A stretch of DNA of 64,000 nucleotides, taken from assembly GCA_016296505.1 (NCBI GenBank), contig JAEDJD010000003.1, forward strand, positions 62,001 to 126,000, in the 5' to 3' direction. The translations under genes and the position numbers were made by a program. Every line of letters begins with the position of its first letter. Within the stretch, counting starts at the first letter, position 1. Shown here in pieces: positions 26,782 to 35,609 of this stretch. The DNA comes from Oscillospiraceae bacterium. Its GTDB lineage: Bacteria > Bacillota > Clostridia > Oscillospirales > Ruminococcaceae. The notes under the pieces were generated by a model, which was not told the origin of the DNA, did not search any database, and saw only the letters and a list, made by a program, of their open reading frames with translations.

Positions 26782-26810
26782 ATTATATCATTTGTAAAAT
26801 GTGCTGTCAA
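26782..26810 (-). promoter_or_regulatory. Promoter of the large dockerin gene
   Basis: TTGACA, 17 bp, TATAAT on the minus strand, back to back with the promoter at 26840. Confidence 0.85.
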
Positions 26811-26839
26811 GAAAAACAAATGGAATCTGTACTCATTCA

Positions 26840-26868
26840 TTGACTTTTCAGACGGTTTGTGGTATGAT
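26840..26868 (+). promoter_or_regulatory. Promoter of the SGNH lipoprotein gene
   Basis: TTGACT, 17 bp, TATGAT, only 29 bp from the divergent dockerin-gene promoter. Confidence 0.8.
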
Positions 26869-26930
26869 ATAAAATAGGTTTATCATAGTATGATGCGGAT
26901 TGGGTTCCGCATATGGGAAAGAGGTCGGAG

Positions 26931-28130
26931 ATGCGGAGATTTTCCCGAATTTGCCTGACAGCGTTGCTTGCACTTGGATGTACCGGCGCTGCAATGACTG
27001 GCTGTGGTCAGCCGGAACAGTCCGATTTCGCGTTATCGGCAGAGCTTACGGAAACGTTGATTGCGGATTCTCTTGTCAGTACGGGCAATACAAACCGATT
27101 GCATCGCGTGTTTGAAAGGGCGCAGGCAGGCGAGGATATTACCATCGCCTATGTCGGCGGTTCCATTACGGAAGGCTTTGAGGTTGGCGCACGAGCGCCG
27201 GAATGCTTTGCGTCACTGTCCGCTGCGGAATTTCAGACGAATTATTGCAGCGGCGGCACGGTTATCTGTCAGAACAACGGGTTTAGCGGTACGTCCTCCG
27301 CGATTGGATGTCTGCGTGCAGAAAGCGCTGTGCTTGCATCGGAGCCGGATATCATTTTGATCGAGTATGCGGTCAACGACGGCTCGGATTCGCTGTATCA
27401 GATTGCGTATGAGAGTCTTGTCCGCAACTGTTTGGAAGCGCCGAACGCGCCTGCTGTCATATTGCTGTTCACGTATATGGAGCAGGGGCATACCCGTCAG
27501 GAGCAGCAGCAGGCAATCGGGGAATACTATGATCTCGGTATGATTTCAGTGCGCGACGCGATCGCGGAGCCGCTGGCAGACGGCACGATGCGATGGCGCG
27601 CATATGGCACGGACGATATGCATCCGTCTGTTGAGGGGCATCGGCTGCTTGCGGATATGATTGCAAATTATTTTCAAGCAGCAAAAGCGAAAACGCCCGA
27701 TCAGGCATATACGCTTCCTGCGAAGAGTCTGCATACGGACTTGTTCCGGAACGGCAAATGCTGCGATGCCTCGAATACGCCTTATCGCGTCGGGTCATGG
27801 GAAACCGGTTCGCATAACAATACGTTCAGCGAGGGCTTTACGCACCAGAAGGACAGCGGCAATGATCCGCTTGTGATGGATGTGACCGGCAGAAAGCTGT
27901 TTCTGATTTATAAGCAATACAGCGATCCGACATGGGGAATTGCCGAAGTCTATGTGAACGGTGCGCTTGCCGGCATGGTTGCTGCGAATTCGCCGAATCG
28001 CTATGGCACCCCTGCGATTGAACTGATTCATGAATATGATACCGTGCAGGAGATGCACGTTGAGATTAAAATGCTGGACAATCATGCGAAGAAATCGTTT
28101 GAGGTTCTGGCGCTCGGAGTCTGTGAATGA
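26931..28130 (+). CDS. SGNH-hydrolase lipoprotein
   Basis: 399 residues. The N-terminus is a lipoprotein signal with candidate Cys at 17 (LALGC) or 25 (MTGC). The GDSL/SGNH domain shows block I 'AYVGGSITEG' (S78 nucleophile), 'IIEYAVNDG' (block III Asn) and 'DDMHPSVEGH' (block V Asp-x-x-His). A C-terminal beta-sandwich (~270-399) may bind carbohydrate. Likely a surface esterase removing acetyl or similar groups from polysaccharides, fitting its divergent dockerin neighbour. The start at 26931 follows AGAGG; the next gene overlaps by ATGA. Confidence 0.85.
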   Translation: MRRFSRICLTALLALGCTGAAMTGCGQPEQSDFALSAELTETLIADSLVSTGNTNRLHRVFERAQAGEDITIAYVGGSITEGFEVGARAPECFASLSAAEFQTNYCSGGTVICQNNGFSGTSSAIGCLRAESAVLASEPDIILIEYAVNDGSDSLYQIAYESLVRNCLEAPNAPAVILLFTYMEQGHTRQEQQQAIGEYYDLGMISVRDAIAEPLADGTMRWRAYGTDDMHPSVEGHRLLADMIANYFQAAKAKTPDQAYTLPAKSLHTDLFRNGKCCDASNTPYRVGSWETGSHNNTFSEGFTHQKDSGNDPLVMDVTGRKLFLIYKQYSDPTWGIAEVYVNGALAGMVAANSPNRYGTPAIELIHEYDTVQEMHVEIKMLDNHAKKSFEVLALGVCE

Positions 28131-28672
28131 GAAGAAATAACCGGAATCTGAGCAGCCGTGTTGCACTTGGCGGCATTGTCGCGGCGCTCTGTATTGTGAT
28201 TATGTTTCTGACTGGCGTGCTGCCTGCGCTGTATATTGCAGCGCCGATGGCGGCAGGCTTGCTGATGATTATACTGGTAGAGGAAGTTTCCATTGGATGG
28301 GCATGGCTGACCTATCTGGCAGTCAGCCTGCTTTCGCTGATTGTAACCTTTGATAAGGAAGCGGCTCTGATGTTTATTCTGTTTTTCGGATATTATCCGA
28401 TGCTGCGTCTGTATTTTGAGCGTATGCGGGCGAAGGCACTGAAAATGATCTGTAAATATGCCGTATTCAATCTGTTTCTGGTGCTGGATTATCTCGCAAC
28501 GGTCTATGTATTCGGACTGCCGACCTTCGAGGATACCGGCGCAGTCATGATGGTGCTTTTGGTCATTGCGTTCAATCTGGTGTTTTATTTTTATGATAGA
28601 GTGCTTTCACGTATGGACTGGTTCTATCATCAGGTGTTTGTGAAAAAGGTGCTGATACGACATCGTTCATAG
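28127..28672 (+). CDS. Membrane protein, possibly ECF-transporter S-component-like
   Basis: 181 residues with about five membrane helices. The start 'RVALGGIVAALCIVIMFL' and 'LPALYIAAPMAAGLLMIILVEE' resemble the first helices of substrate-binding S components or DUF2232-like proteins, but no ECF ATPase or T component is adjacent. It overlaps the SGNH gene by four bases (ATGA) and is therefore coupled to it. Function is unknown. Confidence 0.7.
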   Translation: MRRNNRNLSSRVALGGIVAALCIVIMFLTGVLPALYIAAPMAAGLLMIILVEEVSIGWAWLTYLAVSLLSLIVTFDKEAALMFILFFGYYPMLRLYFERMRAKALKMICKYAVFNLFLVLDYLATVYVFGLPTFEDTGAVMMVLLVIAFNLVFYFYDRVLSRMDWFYHQVFVKKVLIRHRS

Positions 28673-28700
28673 GAATCAGCAAAATAATAACAATGATTGA

Positions 28701-28715
28701 CCGCCGAATTCCGGC
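28701..28715 (+). other. Small hairpin upstream of aspS
   Basis: CGCCG-AATTC-CGGCG, perfect 5-bp stem in the aspS leader, without a T-run. No T-box motif was seen. Confidence 0.3.
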
Positions 28716-28771
28716 GCGAAATATCATACATCCATCCGCTGTGCGGATACGATAAAGGAGTAATGAAAAGA

Positions 28772-30544
28772 ATGGACACTATGCAAGGAATGAAGCGAAG
28801 CTGCTACTGCGGCGAGGTGCTCGAAGCCGGAAAGACTGTCACAGTCGGCGGATTTGTCGATACTGTGCGCGATAAAGGCGGTATATTGTTTATCGTCCTG
28901 CGCGACCGCACAGGCGTCGTGCAGCTTACCTTTGACGATACGACCGATAAGGCGCTCTTTGAGAAGGCTGCTTCCTGCAAATCCGAATATGTGATTCTGG
29001 CAAAGGGCGAGGTGCGCGAGCGCGAGAGCAAGACCGATAAAATTGCGACGGGCCATGTCGAAATCTATGTCACGGAGCTGCGTATTCTCGCAAAGGCAAA
29101 GACGCCGCCTTTTGAGATTACACCGCAGACGAAGGTGAATGAGGAACTGCGCCTGAAATATCGTTATCTCGATCTCCGCAGAGCGCCGCTTCAGCAGAAT
29201 CTGATTCTGCGCCATCAGATTGCGATGTGTGCGCGGCAGTATTTCTATGAAAACGGTTTTCTGGAAATCGAAACGCCGATGATGATGAAATCAACGCCGG
29301 AGGGCGCAAGAGACTATCTCGTGCCATCCCGTGTGCATCACGGCGAATTCTATGCGCTGCCGCAGTCGCCGCAGATCTATAAGCAGCTTCTGATGGTTGC
29401 AGGCTACGACAGATATATCCAGCTTGCCCGCTGCTTCCGCGACGAGGATCTGCGTGCGGACCGTCAGCCGGAATTCACCCAGATCGACCTGGAAATGAGT
29501 TTTGTCGATGTGGATGATATCCTCGATCTGACCGAGGGCTTTCTGGCGCGTCTGTTCAAGGATGTCATGCACCGCGAGCTGAAAACGCCGCTGCCGAGAT
29601 TGACCTATACCGAGGCAATGAACCGTTTCGGCTCGGATAAGCCGGATCTGCGCTTCGGCATGGAGCTGACCGATCTTTCCGAAACGGTCAAGGATTGCGA
29701 ATTTGCAGTATTTTCCGGCGCATTGGCAGCAGGCGGTACCGTCCGCTGCGTCACTGCGAAAAATGCTGCCGCTACGCTGACGCGGAAAGAGATTGATAAG
29801 CTGACCGAAATGGTCAAGGGCATCGGCGCAAAGGGTCTTGCGTATATCCGCTGGGTGGACGCAGAGCCGAACTGCTCCTTTGGCAAATTTCTCAAGGAAG
29901 GCGAACTGGACGCGATCCTGAACGCCGCCGGCGCAGAGCAGGGCGACGTCGTCCTGATTGTTGCGGATAAGACTGCCATTACGCTGCCGGTACTCGGCGC
30001 ACTGAGAAATCATCTGGCGAAAAAGCTCGATCTGATTCCCGCGGGCGAATTCAATTTCCTTTGGATTACGCAGTTCCCGTTCTTTGAAAAGGATGAGGAA
30101 ACCGGCGAATGGCTTGCGATGCACCATCCGTTTACCATGCCGATGGACGAATGCTTGCAATATCTGGATCACGCGCCGGAAAAGGTCTTTGCAAAGGCGT
30201 ATGATCTCGTGCTGAACGGAACGGAGCTTTGTTCTGGTTCGATCCGTATTACCGATTACGAGCTTCAGCAGAAGATGTTTGAATCGCTTGGCTTGACCGA
30301 GGAGGAAATTGCGGCAAAATTCGGCTTCCTCGTCGAAGCGTATCAGTATGGCGCGCCGCCGCATGGCGGTCTTGGCATCGGTCTGGACAGACTGACAATG
30401 ACGCTTGCGCAATGCGATTCGCTGCGCGACGTGGTTGCGTTCCCGAAGGTGCAGAATGCACGCGAGCTGATGAGCGGCTGCCCGTCGCCGGTCGAACAGG
30501 AAAATCTGGATATCCTTGGAATTGCGACGATTGCAGAGGAATAA
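28772..30544 (+). CDS. aspS: Aspartyl-tRNA synthetase
   Basis: 590 residues, the usual bacterial length. An OB-fold anticodon-binding domain comes first ('VTVGGFVDTVRDKGGILFIVLRDRTG'), then the class II catalytic core: motif 1 near 'FLEIETPMM', motif 2 'ARCFRDEDLRADRQPEFTQID', the bacterial GAD insertion (~300-420), and motif 3 'GIGLDRLTM'. The ATG at 28772 has AAAGGAG 11 bases upstream; the ATG at 28763 is too close to that site and the longer frame from 28697 has none. Confidence 0.97.
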   Translation: MDTMQGMKRSCYCGEVLEAGKTVTVGGFVDTVRDKGGILFIVLRDRTGVVQLTFDDTTDKALFEKAASCKSEYVILAKGEVRERESKTDKIATGHVEIYVTELRILAKAKTPPFEITPQTKVNEELRLKYRYLDLRRAPLQQNLILRHQIAMCARQYFYENGFLEIETPMMMKSTPEGARDYLVPSRVHHGEFYALPQSPQIYKQLLMVAGYDRYIQLARCFRDEDLRADRQPEFTQIDLEMSFVDVDDILDLTEGFLARLFKDVMHRELKTPLPRLTYTEAMNRFGSDKPDLRFGMELTDLSETVKDCEFAVFSGALAAGGTVRCVTAKNAAATLTRKEIDKLTEMVKGIGAKGLAYIRWVDAEPNCSFGKFLKEGELDAILNAAGAEQGDVVLIVADKTAITLPVLGALRNHLAKKLDLIPAGEFNFLWITQFPFFEKDEETGEWLAMHHPFTMPMDECLQYLDHAPEKVFAKAYDLVLNGTELCSGSIRITDYELQQKMFESLGLTEEEIAAKFGFLVEAYQYGAPPHGGLGIGLDRLTMTLAQCDSLRDVVAFPKVQNARELMSGCPSPVEQENLDILGIATIAEE

Positions 30545-30555
30545 ACAGGGAAAAC

Positions 30556-30592
30556 CGTCTGCTGCCGCTGCGCACTCTGGCGGCGGCAGACG
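30556..30592 (+). terminator. GC-rich hairpin after aspS
   Basis: 13-bp stem with one G-U pair (30556-30568 with 30580-30592). No T-run follows, so it may be a weak terminator or processing site. Confidence 0.5.
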
Positions 30593-30637
30593 CAGATAAT
30601 TTACGGGTTTGATATCGAAAAAAAGGGGTAAATGAAA

Positions 30638-31672
30638 ATGACAGTAAACGAACTGATGGTGCAGCTGCGCACAGAAATGACCGGAGATGTCCAGAAAGAT
30701 ATTGCGCATTTGCGCGATGTTGCTGAGGATCTCCGCAAAGAGGAAAACGCCGATGAGCTGACGGCTGCCGTTGCAGACTATGCGTTCGGACTGATGCCAG
30801 CGGATTTCCGCGAAAAGATGGAGGACATGACCTTCGTTGACGGCAAGCGTCTGGATATGGCGTTCGGTGAGGCGCAGAAGCTTGTCAATGAAGATAAAAT
30901 CGACGAAGCTGCGGTGATTCTGAAAGCGCTTTCGGATAAAATTGAACAGTATTACGAGGGCGATTCCCCAAAGTATTTCAGCTTCCGTAATCCGTTTGAA
31001 TATCATGTGTATCGCTATTATTTCCCGAATGACACAAACTTCGATAGAGCGCCGTTTGATTTTTCGCATTATCTTGCGCTGTATGGCTTTGTACTTCTGG
31101 AAAAGCGTGAAGCAAGAGCTGCCGAGCAGGCGCTTGAACGTGCGATCAAGTTTAATCCGGTCAGTCCGGACGCACGCTTTGAACTTGCGGAACTCTGTAA
31201 ATTTGCGAATAATCCGAAGAAGCTGCTTTCCGTGAATATCGAAACGCTCCGTTATTGTACGACGGCTGACCGCTATGCGCGTGCCCTGTCCAATATGGGA
31301 TATTATTGCTATGTTGCGCAGGATTACTATTCCGCTGCCGTGTTCTATTTCGAGAGTATTCGCTTTGCACCGTCCAAGGCAGTTGAATTTGAATTGCAGG
31401 ATGTACTGCGCCGCATGAAAACATTTGGTCAGAAATTTGCGCCGCCTACACATGGTCAGACGATTGACGTCTATGAGAAATACGGCTTGCAGCCGCCTCC
31501 GAATAACGATCTCGTCAATCTTGCCGTGACGCTGATTCAGAGCGCAAAAGAGTACGGCAGAACCGATCTGGAGGCGCTGTTCAATCGTATCGCTTTCGAC
31601 CTCACAAACGATCCGCGTTTTCGTGAGGAAATGGAGCGAATCGCAAATGAAAGCCGCGCAGATACGAAGTAA
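30638..31672 (+). CDS. TPR-like hypothetical protein
   Basis: 344 residues, soluble. From ~75 onward helix pairs with TPR character appear ('AAVILKALSDKIEQYYEG', 'AAEQALERAIKFNPVSPDARFELAELCKF', 'ALSNMGYYCYVAQDYYSAAVFYFESIRFAPS'). Such scaffolds mediate protein contacts; the partner is unknown. An ATG six bases upstream is nearly as good, but AAGGGG is better spaced for 30638. It lies 90 bp after aspS and may be read through from it. Confidence 0.75.
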   Translation: MTVNELMVQLRTEMTGDVQKDIAHLRDVAEDLRKEENADELTAAVADYAFGLMPADFREKMEDMTFVDGKRLDMAFGEAQKLVNEDKIDEAAVILKALSDKIEQYYEGDSPKYFSFRNPFEYHVYRYYFPNDTNFDRAPFDFSHYLALYGFVLLEKREARAAEQALERAIKFNPVSPDARFELAELCKFANNPKKLLSVNIETLRYCTTADRYARALSNMGYYCYVAQDYYSAAVFYFESIRFAPSKAVEFELQDVLRRMKTFGQKFAPPTHGQTIDVYEKYGLQPPPNNDLVNLAVTLIQSAKEYGRTDLEALFNRIAFDLTNDPRFREEMERIANESRADTK

Positions 31673-31746
31673 ATATAACACAAGACTTCCGATCCGGAAA
31701 CAAATCGAACGAAATCAGACCTTCCAGCGAGCGTCTGCAATGTATA

Positions 31747-31778
31747 GGGCGCATCGACGTATCAATTCCGATGCGCCC
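31747..31778. terminator. Bidirectional terminator
   Basis: 10-bp perfect stem GGGCGCATCG/CGATGCGCCC, then TTATTATATATT, between convergent genes. Confidence 0.75.
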
Positions 31779-31781
31779 TTA

Positions 31782-32204
31782 TTATATATTATGCAGATTG
31801 GATGATGCGTTTGTTGTGCCGATGAACTGTCTGTCAATTATCCGGCAGAGGAAACATCCGGGGACGCACAGCAGAAACCAGATACATGAGAATAACAGGC
31901 TGATCTGTCCGTAGAGCTGGAAGGTCAGGTTGGTGTAATCCCAGATCTGCCAGCCGCGGTAGAGATTGACATAGACGCCAACGCAGAATTCTGCGGCAGT
32001 AATATAAATTGCACCAAGCAGCGCCGAACGAACCGGATGATGCAGATGTCGCTCAAAGCATAGCAGCATACAGAGTGCGCCGCTGCCGAGAATCCCCATT
32101 GTCCAGTGGGTTCTGCCGCGAATTGCGATTTCAAAAAAACAGTAGGCGAAAAATCCGATCAGAAAGCTGAACGGATACGCCCCGAAATGTGTACGGGAAA
32201 TCAT
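31782..32204 (-). CDS. Small membrane protein of ABC-transporter type IV (PF06541) kind
   Basis: 140 residues with four to five membrane helices. 'GAIYITAAEFCVGVYVNLYRGWQIWDYT' and 'NLTFQLYGQISLLFSCIWFLLC' match the recurrent pattern of the family named putative ABC-transporter permease CmpB. Despite that name there is no ATPase nearby and the real role is unknown. Single gene, convergent with the TPR-like gene. Confidence 0.75.
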   Translation of the reverse strand: MISRTHFGAYPFSFLIGFFAYCFFEIAIRGRTHWTMGILGSGALCMLLCFERHLHHPVRSALLGAIYITAAEFCVGVYVNLYRGWQIWDYTNLTFQLYGQISLLFSCIWFLLCVPGCFLCRIIDRQFIGTTNASSNLHNI

Positions 32205-32332
32205 ACTGCACGCCCCTTTCTGCGGATAGTATGCGCATCAGAAGCAATTTATACAGAAGTAACAGAGAAAATTGATATTGGCAATGGATATCGAATATAT
32301 GCAATCAGAAACGGACTCATAAGGAGGAATTT

Positions 32333-33838
32333 ATGAGAGAAAGCGGAATTCTGCTGCCGGTTTCGGCGCTGCCGTCAAAGCATGGCATTGGAAAGCTCGG
32401 ACAGGCGGCTTATGACTTTGTAGATTTTCTCGACAGCGCAGGCTGTCACTATTGGCAGGTATTGCCGCTGACGCCTACAAGCTATGGCGATTCGCCCTAT
32501 CAGTCGCCGTCCTGCTTTGCCGGCAATCCATATCTGATTGATTTTGATATACTGGCTGACCGCGGGTGGTTGTCCCATGCCGATTATGACGGCATTGTAT
32601 GGGATTCCGCGCCGGATACGATCGACTATGCGCTGCTTTGGGAGCAGGTCATACCAGTTCTTCGGATTGCATATCAGAATTTTGCAAAGCGTAAGCCTGC
32701 CGCGTTCAAAGCATTTTGTACGGCACAGAAGACTTGGCTGCCGGACTATGCGCTGTTTATGTCGCTGAAGGACGCGCACGGCGGCAAAGCCTGGGATGAA
32801 TGGGAGCCGGCGCTTCGGTTCTGTCAGCGCGAGACAGTTGCGGCTGCGCGGAAAACATACTCCGCTGAAATTGAATTCTGGAAATTTGTGCAGTTCTGTT
32901 TCTTTACGCAGTGGGAATCGCTCAAGCAGTATGCAAATCAAAAGGGAATTCGTATCATCGGCGATATTCCGATTTATGCAGCCTACGACAGCGCGGAGGT
33001 CTGGGCGCGTCCGAAGCTGTTTCAGCTTGACGCGGAAAAAAAGCCGATCGCAGTTGCCGGCTGTCCGCCGGATTGTTTTGCTGTGACCGGTCAGCTTTGG
33101 GGCAATCCACTCTGGGATTGGGACGCAATGGCAAAGGATCATTATGCTTGGTGGCTCTCGCGCATCGGCTTTACGCTGCAGCTCTATGATGTGGTTAGAA
33201 TTGACCACTTCCGCGGCTTTGAGCGTTATTATGCGATCCCCTACGGCAATGAGACCGCTGAACACGGAAAATGGAAAAAAGGTCCGGATTATGCGCTCTG
33301 GAAAGCGGCAAAGGATACATTCGGTACGATGAACGTCATTGCGGAGGATTTGGGGAATATTACACCGGCAGTGATTCGTCTGCTGAAGCGTACCGGATTC
33401 CCCGGCATGAAGGTCATGCAGTTCGCATTTGACAGCGACGCGGAGAATCCCTATCTGCCGCATAATTTTGAAACGTCAAACTGCGTCTGCTATACCGGTA
33501 CGCACGATAATCATACGCTGCGCGGCTGGGTCAAGAGCAATGCGCCGGAAACCAATGCCTATGCAATGCGGTATCTTGGCGTCAAAAAGCAGAAAAAGCT
33601 GCCGCAGGCGGTATTGTGCGCGGCTTGGCGTTCTACAGCAAAGATTGCAGTCGCGCCATTTCAGGATTTTGTCAATGCGCCGCCGTCCGACCGAATCAAT
33701 ACGCCGTCTACGCTCGGCGGCAACTGGATTTATCGAACGGAAACTGCCGATTATACTGCCGAACTCGCTGCGAAGATTCGCGAAATGAATCAGACCTACG
33801 GCAGATTGCGTCAGCCGGAATCCAGCGAATCAAACTAA
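32333..33838 (+). CDS. malQ: 4-alpha-glucanotransferase
   Basis: 501 residues, GH77. The enzyme disproportionates malto-oligosaccharides in glycogen/maltose metabolism. It starts 'RESGILLPVSALPSKHGIGKLG' and contains 'LPLTPTSYGDSPYQSPS', 'RIIGDIPIYAAYDSAEVW', the nucleophile region 'VVRIDHFRGFE', 'NVIAEDLGNITPAV' with the acid/base Glu, and 'YTGTHDNHTLRGW'. AAGGAGG precedes the ATG. A possible TTGATA/TATATG promoter lies near 32270, weaker than others here. Confidence 0.96.
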   Translation: MRESGILLPVSALPSKHGIGKLGQAAYDFVDFLDSAGCHYWQVLPLTPTSYGDSPYQSPSCFAGNPYLIDFDILADRGWLSHADYDGIVWDSAPDTIDYALLWEQVIPVLRIAYQNFAKRKPAAFKAFCTAQKTWLPDYALFMSLKDAHGGKAWDEWEPALRFCQRETVAAARKTYSAEIEFWKFVQFCFFTQWESLKQYANQKGIRIIGDIPIYAAYDSAEVWARPKLFQLDAEKKPIAVAGCPPDCFAVTGQLWGNPLWDWDAMAKDHYAWWLSRIGFTLQLYDVVRIDHFRGFERYYAIPYGNETAEHGKWKKGPDYALWKAAKDTFGTMNVIAEDLGNITPAVIRLLKRTGFPGMKVMQFAFDSDAENPYLPHNFETSNCVCYTGTHDNHTLRGWVKSNAPETNAYAMRYLGVKKQKKLPQAVLCAAWRSTAKIAVAPFQDFVNAPPSDRINTPSTLGGNWIYRTETADYTAELAAKIREMNQTYGRLRQPESSESN

Positions 33839-33890
33839 AATCCGGTACGCAGAATTCCGTATGCGATGTCAGAGAAAAAGAGGGAATAGC

Positions 33891-35441
33891 ATGAGAACAG
33901 CAGCCATATTCAGCAATAATATGGTACTACAGCGTGAGAAACCGATCAAGGTCTGGGGCGACGGCGCGGACGGCAGACGCGTAACCGTGACCATTGCCGG
34001 ACATTCCGCGTCCGATACGGTGCGCGATGGCAAATGGTGCGTGACGCTGCCGCCGATGTCTGCCGCGGACGGTCTGACCATGACAATTTGCAGCGGCGCG
34101 GTGCAGATCGTTTACCGTGAGATCGCAGTCGGAGAGGTCTGGCTCTGCGGCGGTCAGAGCAATATGGAATTTGAGATCAAGGACGAGCTGAACGGGCAGA
34201 AAACGCTCGATTCGCTCAGTCCTGAATGCGGCGTGCGCTTCTATTATACGCCGAAACAGCGTATAATCGACAGCGATTTTGAACGCAATGAACGGCAGGC
34301 TGTATGGAATATGGCGTCGCCGGAGCAGGCGCGCGCATGGTCGGCAGTCGGGCTGTATTTTGCGCTGGAGATTTCGCAGAAGCTCGGCGTCACGGTCGGT
34401 CTGATCGGCTGTAACTGGGGCGGCACCTCCGCGTCTGCATGGGTTTCGCGTGATGTGCTCGAATCGGATGCGGCATTGCGGCTCTATCTTGCGGATTATG
34501 ATGCCGCAGTCGCCGGAAAAACACCGGAAGAAATGATTGCGGAATACGACGCTTATGCAGCAAGGCAGGAAAAATGGTGGGCGGATTACTCCGCGCTGCT
34601 TGCGGCGCGTCCTGATATTGCATGGCAGGAAGCGATAGAAATAGTCGGAGAATCGCATTATCCCGGTCCAATGGGCGTCAAGCATGAAAACCGTCCCTGC
34701 GGACTCTATGAGACCATGCTGCAAAGAGTCTGCCCGTATACGCTGCGCGGTTTTCTGTATTATCAGGGCGAATCGGACGATCATCGTTCCGAAAGCTATG
34801 AAGCCCTGCTTTCGGCGCTGATTGCGTGCTGGCGGCGGGATTGGGAGGATGATTCGTTACCGTTTCTGAATGTGCAGCTACCGATGTTCCGCGCAGCAAA
34901 TACGCCGGATTCTAAGAACTGGTGCCGGATTCGTGAGGCACAGGCGAATGTGTACCGCAGACTGCGCAATACCGGACTTGCCGTTCTGACCGACTGCGGC
35001 GAATATGACAATATCCATCCGAAAGATAAGGCAACCGTCGGGCATCGGCTGGCGTTGCAGGCGCTCTGCGAGGTCTATGACCGGATGCCGCGCGAGCAAG
35101 CTTCCGCACCGATGTTTTCGATGGGATATGCCATGGGGAACAGCTTTGTCGTCCGGACGATCCATGCCGCAGATTGCTTTCATGTGGATGGAAAAGCGGT
35201 CGGATTTGCGCTCGCCGGCGCGGACGGGGTCTATTATCCTGCGGAAGCCGTCTTTTCACCCGATTGCATTGTGCTGACTGCAAAGGACGTATCTGCGCCG
35301 AAATTCGCACGCTATGCTTGGACGAATTATATGAAAGTAACCGTGTTCGGCAAAAATGGACTGCCGCTTGCGCCGTTTCGTACCGATCATGTTTCTCTTG
35401 CGGCGGATCAGACCGCTTTTCAATCGGAAACCGCTGGCTGA
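33891..35441 (+). CDS. Sialate O-acetylesterase-like SGNH enzyme
   Basis: 516 residues, no signal peptide, so cytoplasmic. A beta domain (1-~80) leads to 'GEVWLCGGQSNMEFE' with nucleophile S90, then 'IGCNWGGTSASAW' and 'GFLYYQGESD', and the Asp-x-x-His pair in 'YDNIHPKDK'. The C-terminal ~120 residues are beta-rich. Homologues deacetylate sialic acids or acetylated xylo-oligosaccharides; in a plant-fibre degrader the latter is more likely (inference). AGAGGGA fixes the start ten codons inside the longest frame. It follows malQ by 52 bp. Confidence 0.9.
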   Translation: MRTAAIFSNNMVLQREKPIKVWGDGADGRRVTVTIAGHSASDTVRDGKWCVTLPPMSAADGLTMTICSGAVQIVYREIAVGEVWLCGGQSNMEFEIKDELNGQKTLDSLSPECGVRFYYTPKQRIIDSDFERNERQAVWNMASPEQARAWSAVGLYFALEISQKLGVTVGLIGCNWGGTSASAWVSRDVLESDAALRLYLADYDAAVAGKTPEEMIAEYDAYAARQEKWWADYSALLAARPDIAWQEAIEIVGESHYPGPMGVKHENRPCGLYETMLQRVCPYTLRGFLYYQGESDDHRSESYEALLSALIACWRRDWEDDSLPFLNVQLPMFRAANTPDSKNWCRIREAQANVYRRLRNTGLAVLTDCGEYDNIHPKDKATVGHRLALQALCEVYDRMPREQASAPMFSMGYAMGNSFVVRTIHAADCFHVDGKAVGFALAGADGVYYPAEAVFSPDCIVLTAKDVSAPKFARYAWTNYMKVTVFGKNGLPLAPFRTDHVSLAADQTAFQSETAG

Positions 35442-35527
35442 CGTAAAAAATGATGCCCATATGCACAGGCGATTCCGAGAATCCGGCAAAAACTTGAGCC
35501 GGTTTCGGTGAAATCCTGCAAAGAACC

Positions 35528-35556
35528 TTGACAATCGTGGGAAAACGCGGTATAAT
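35528..35556 (+). promoter_or_regulatory. Promoter of the transglutaminase-like gene
   Basis: TTGACA, 17 bp, TATAAT. An imperfect hairpin at ~35483-35517 just upstream may end the previous transcript. Confidence 0.85.
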
Positions 35557-35609
35557 AGAATGTAACTATGTATAAAATTCTTCGGAATCCGGAGAGAAAG
35601 GCGTTTTTG

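Noticed and set aside
28673..28771. T-box or other attenuator before aspS
   Set aside because: Too short, no T-box sequence, and only a 5-bp hairpin without a T-run.
29291..31681. 796-codon minus-strand frame across aspS and the TPR-like gene
   Set aside because: Antisense to two well-supported genes and spans an intergenic hairpin; a by-product of codon bias.
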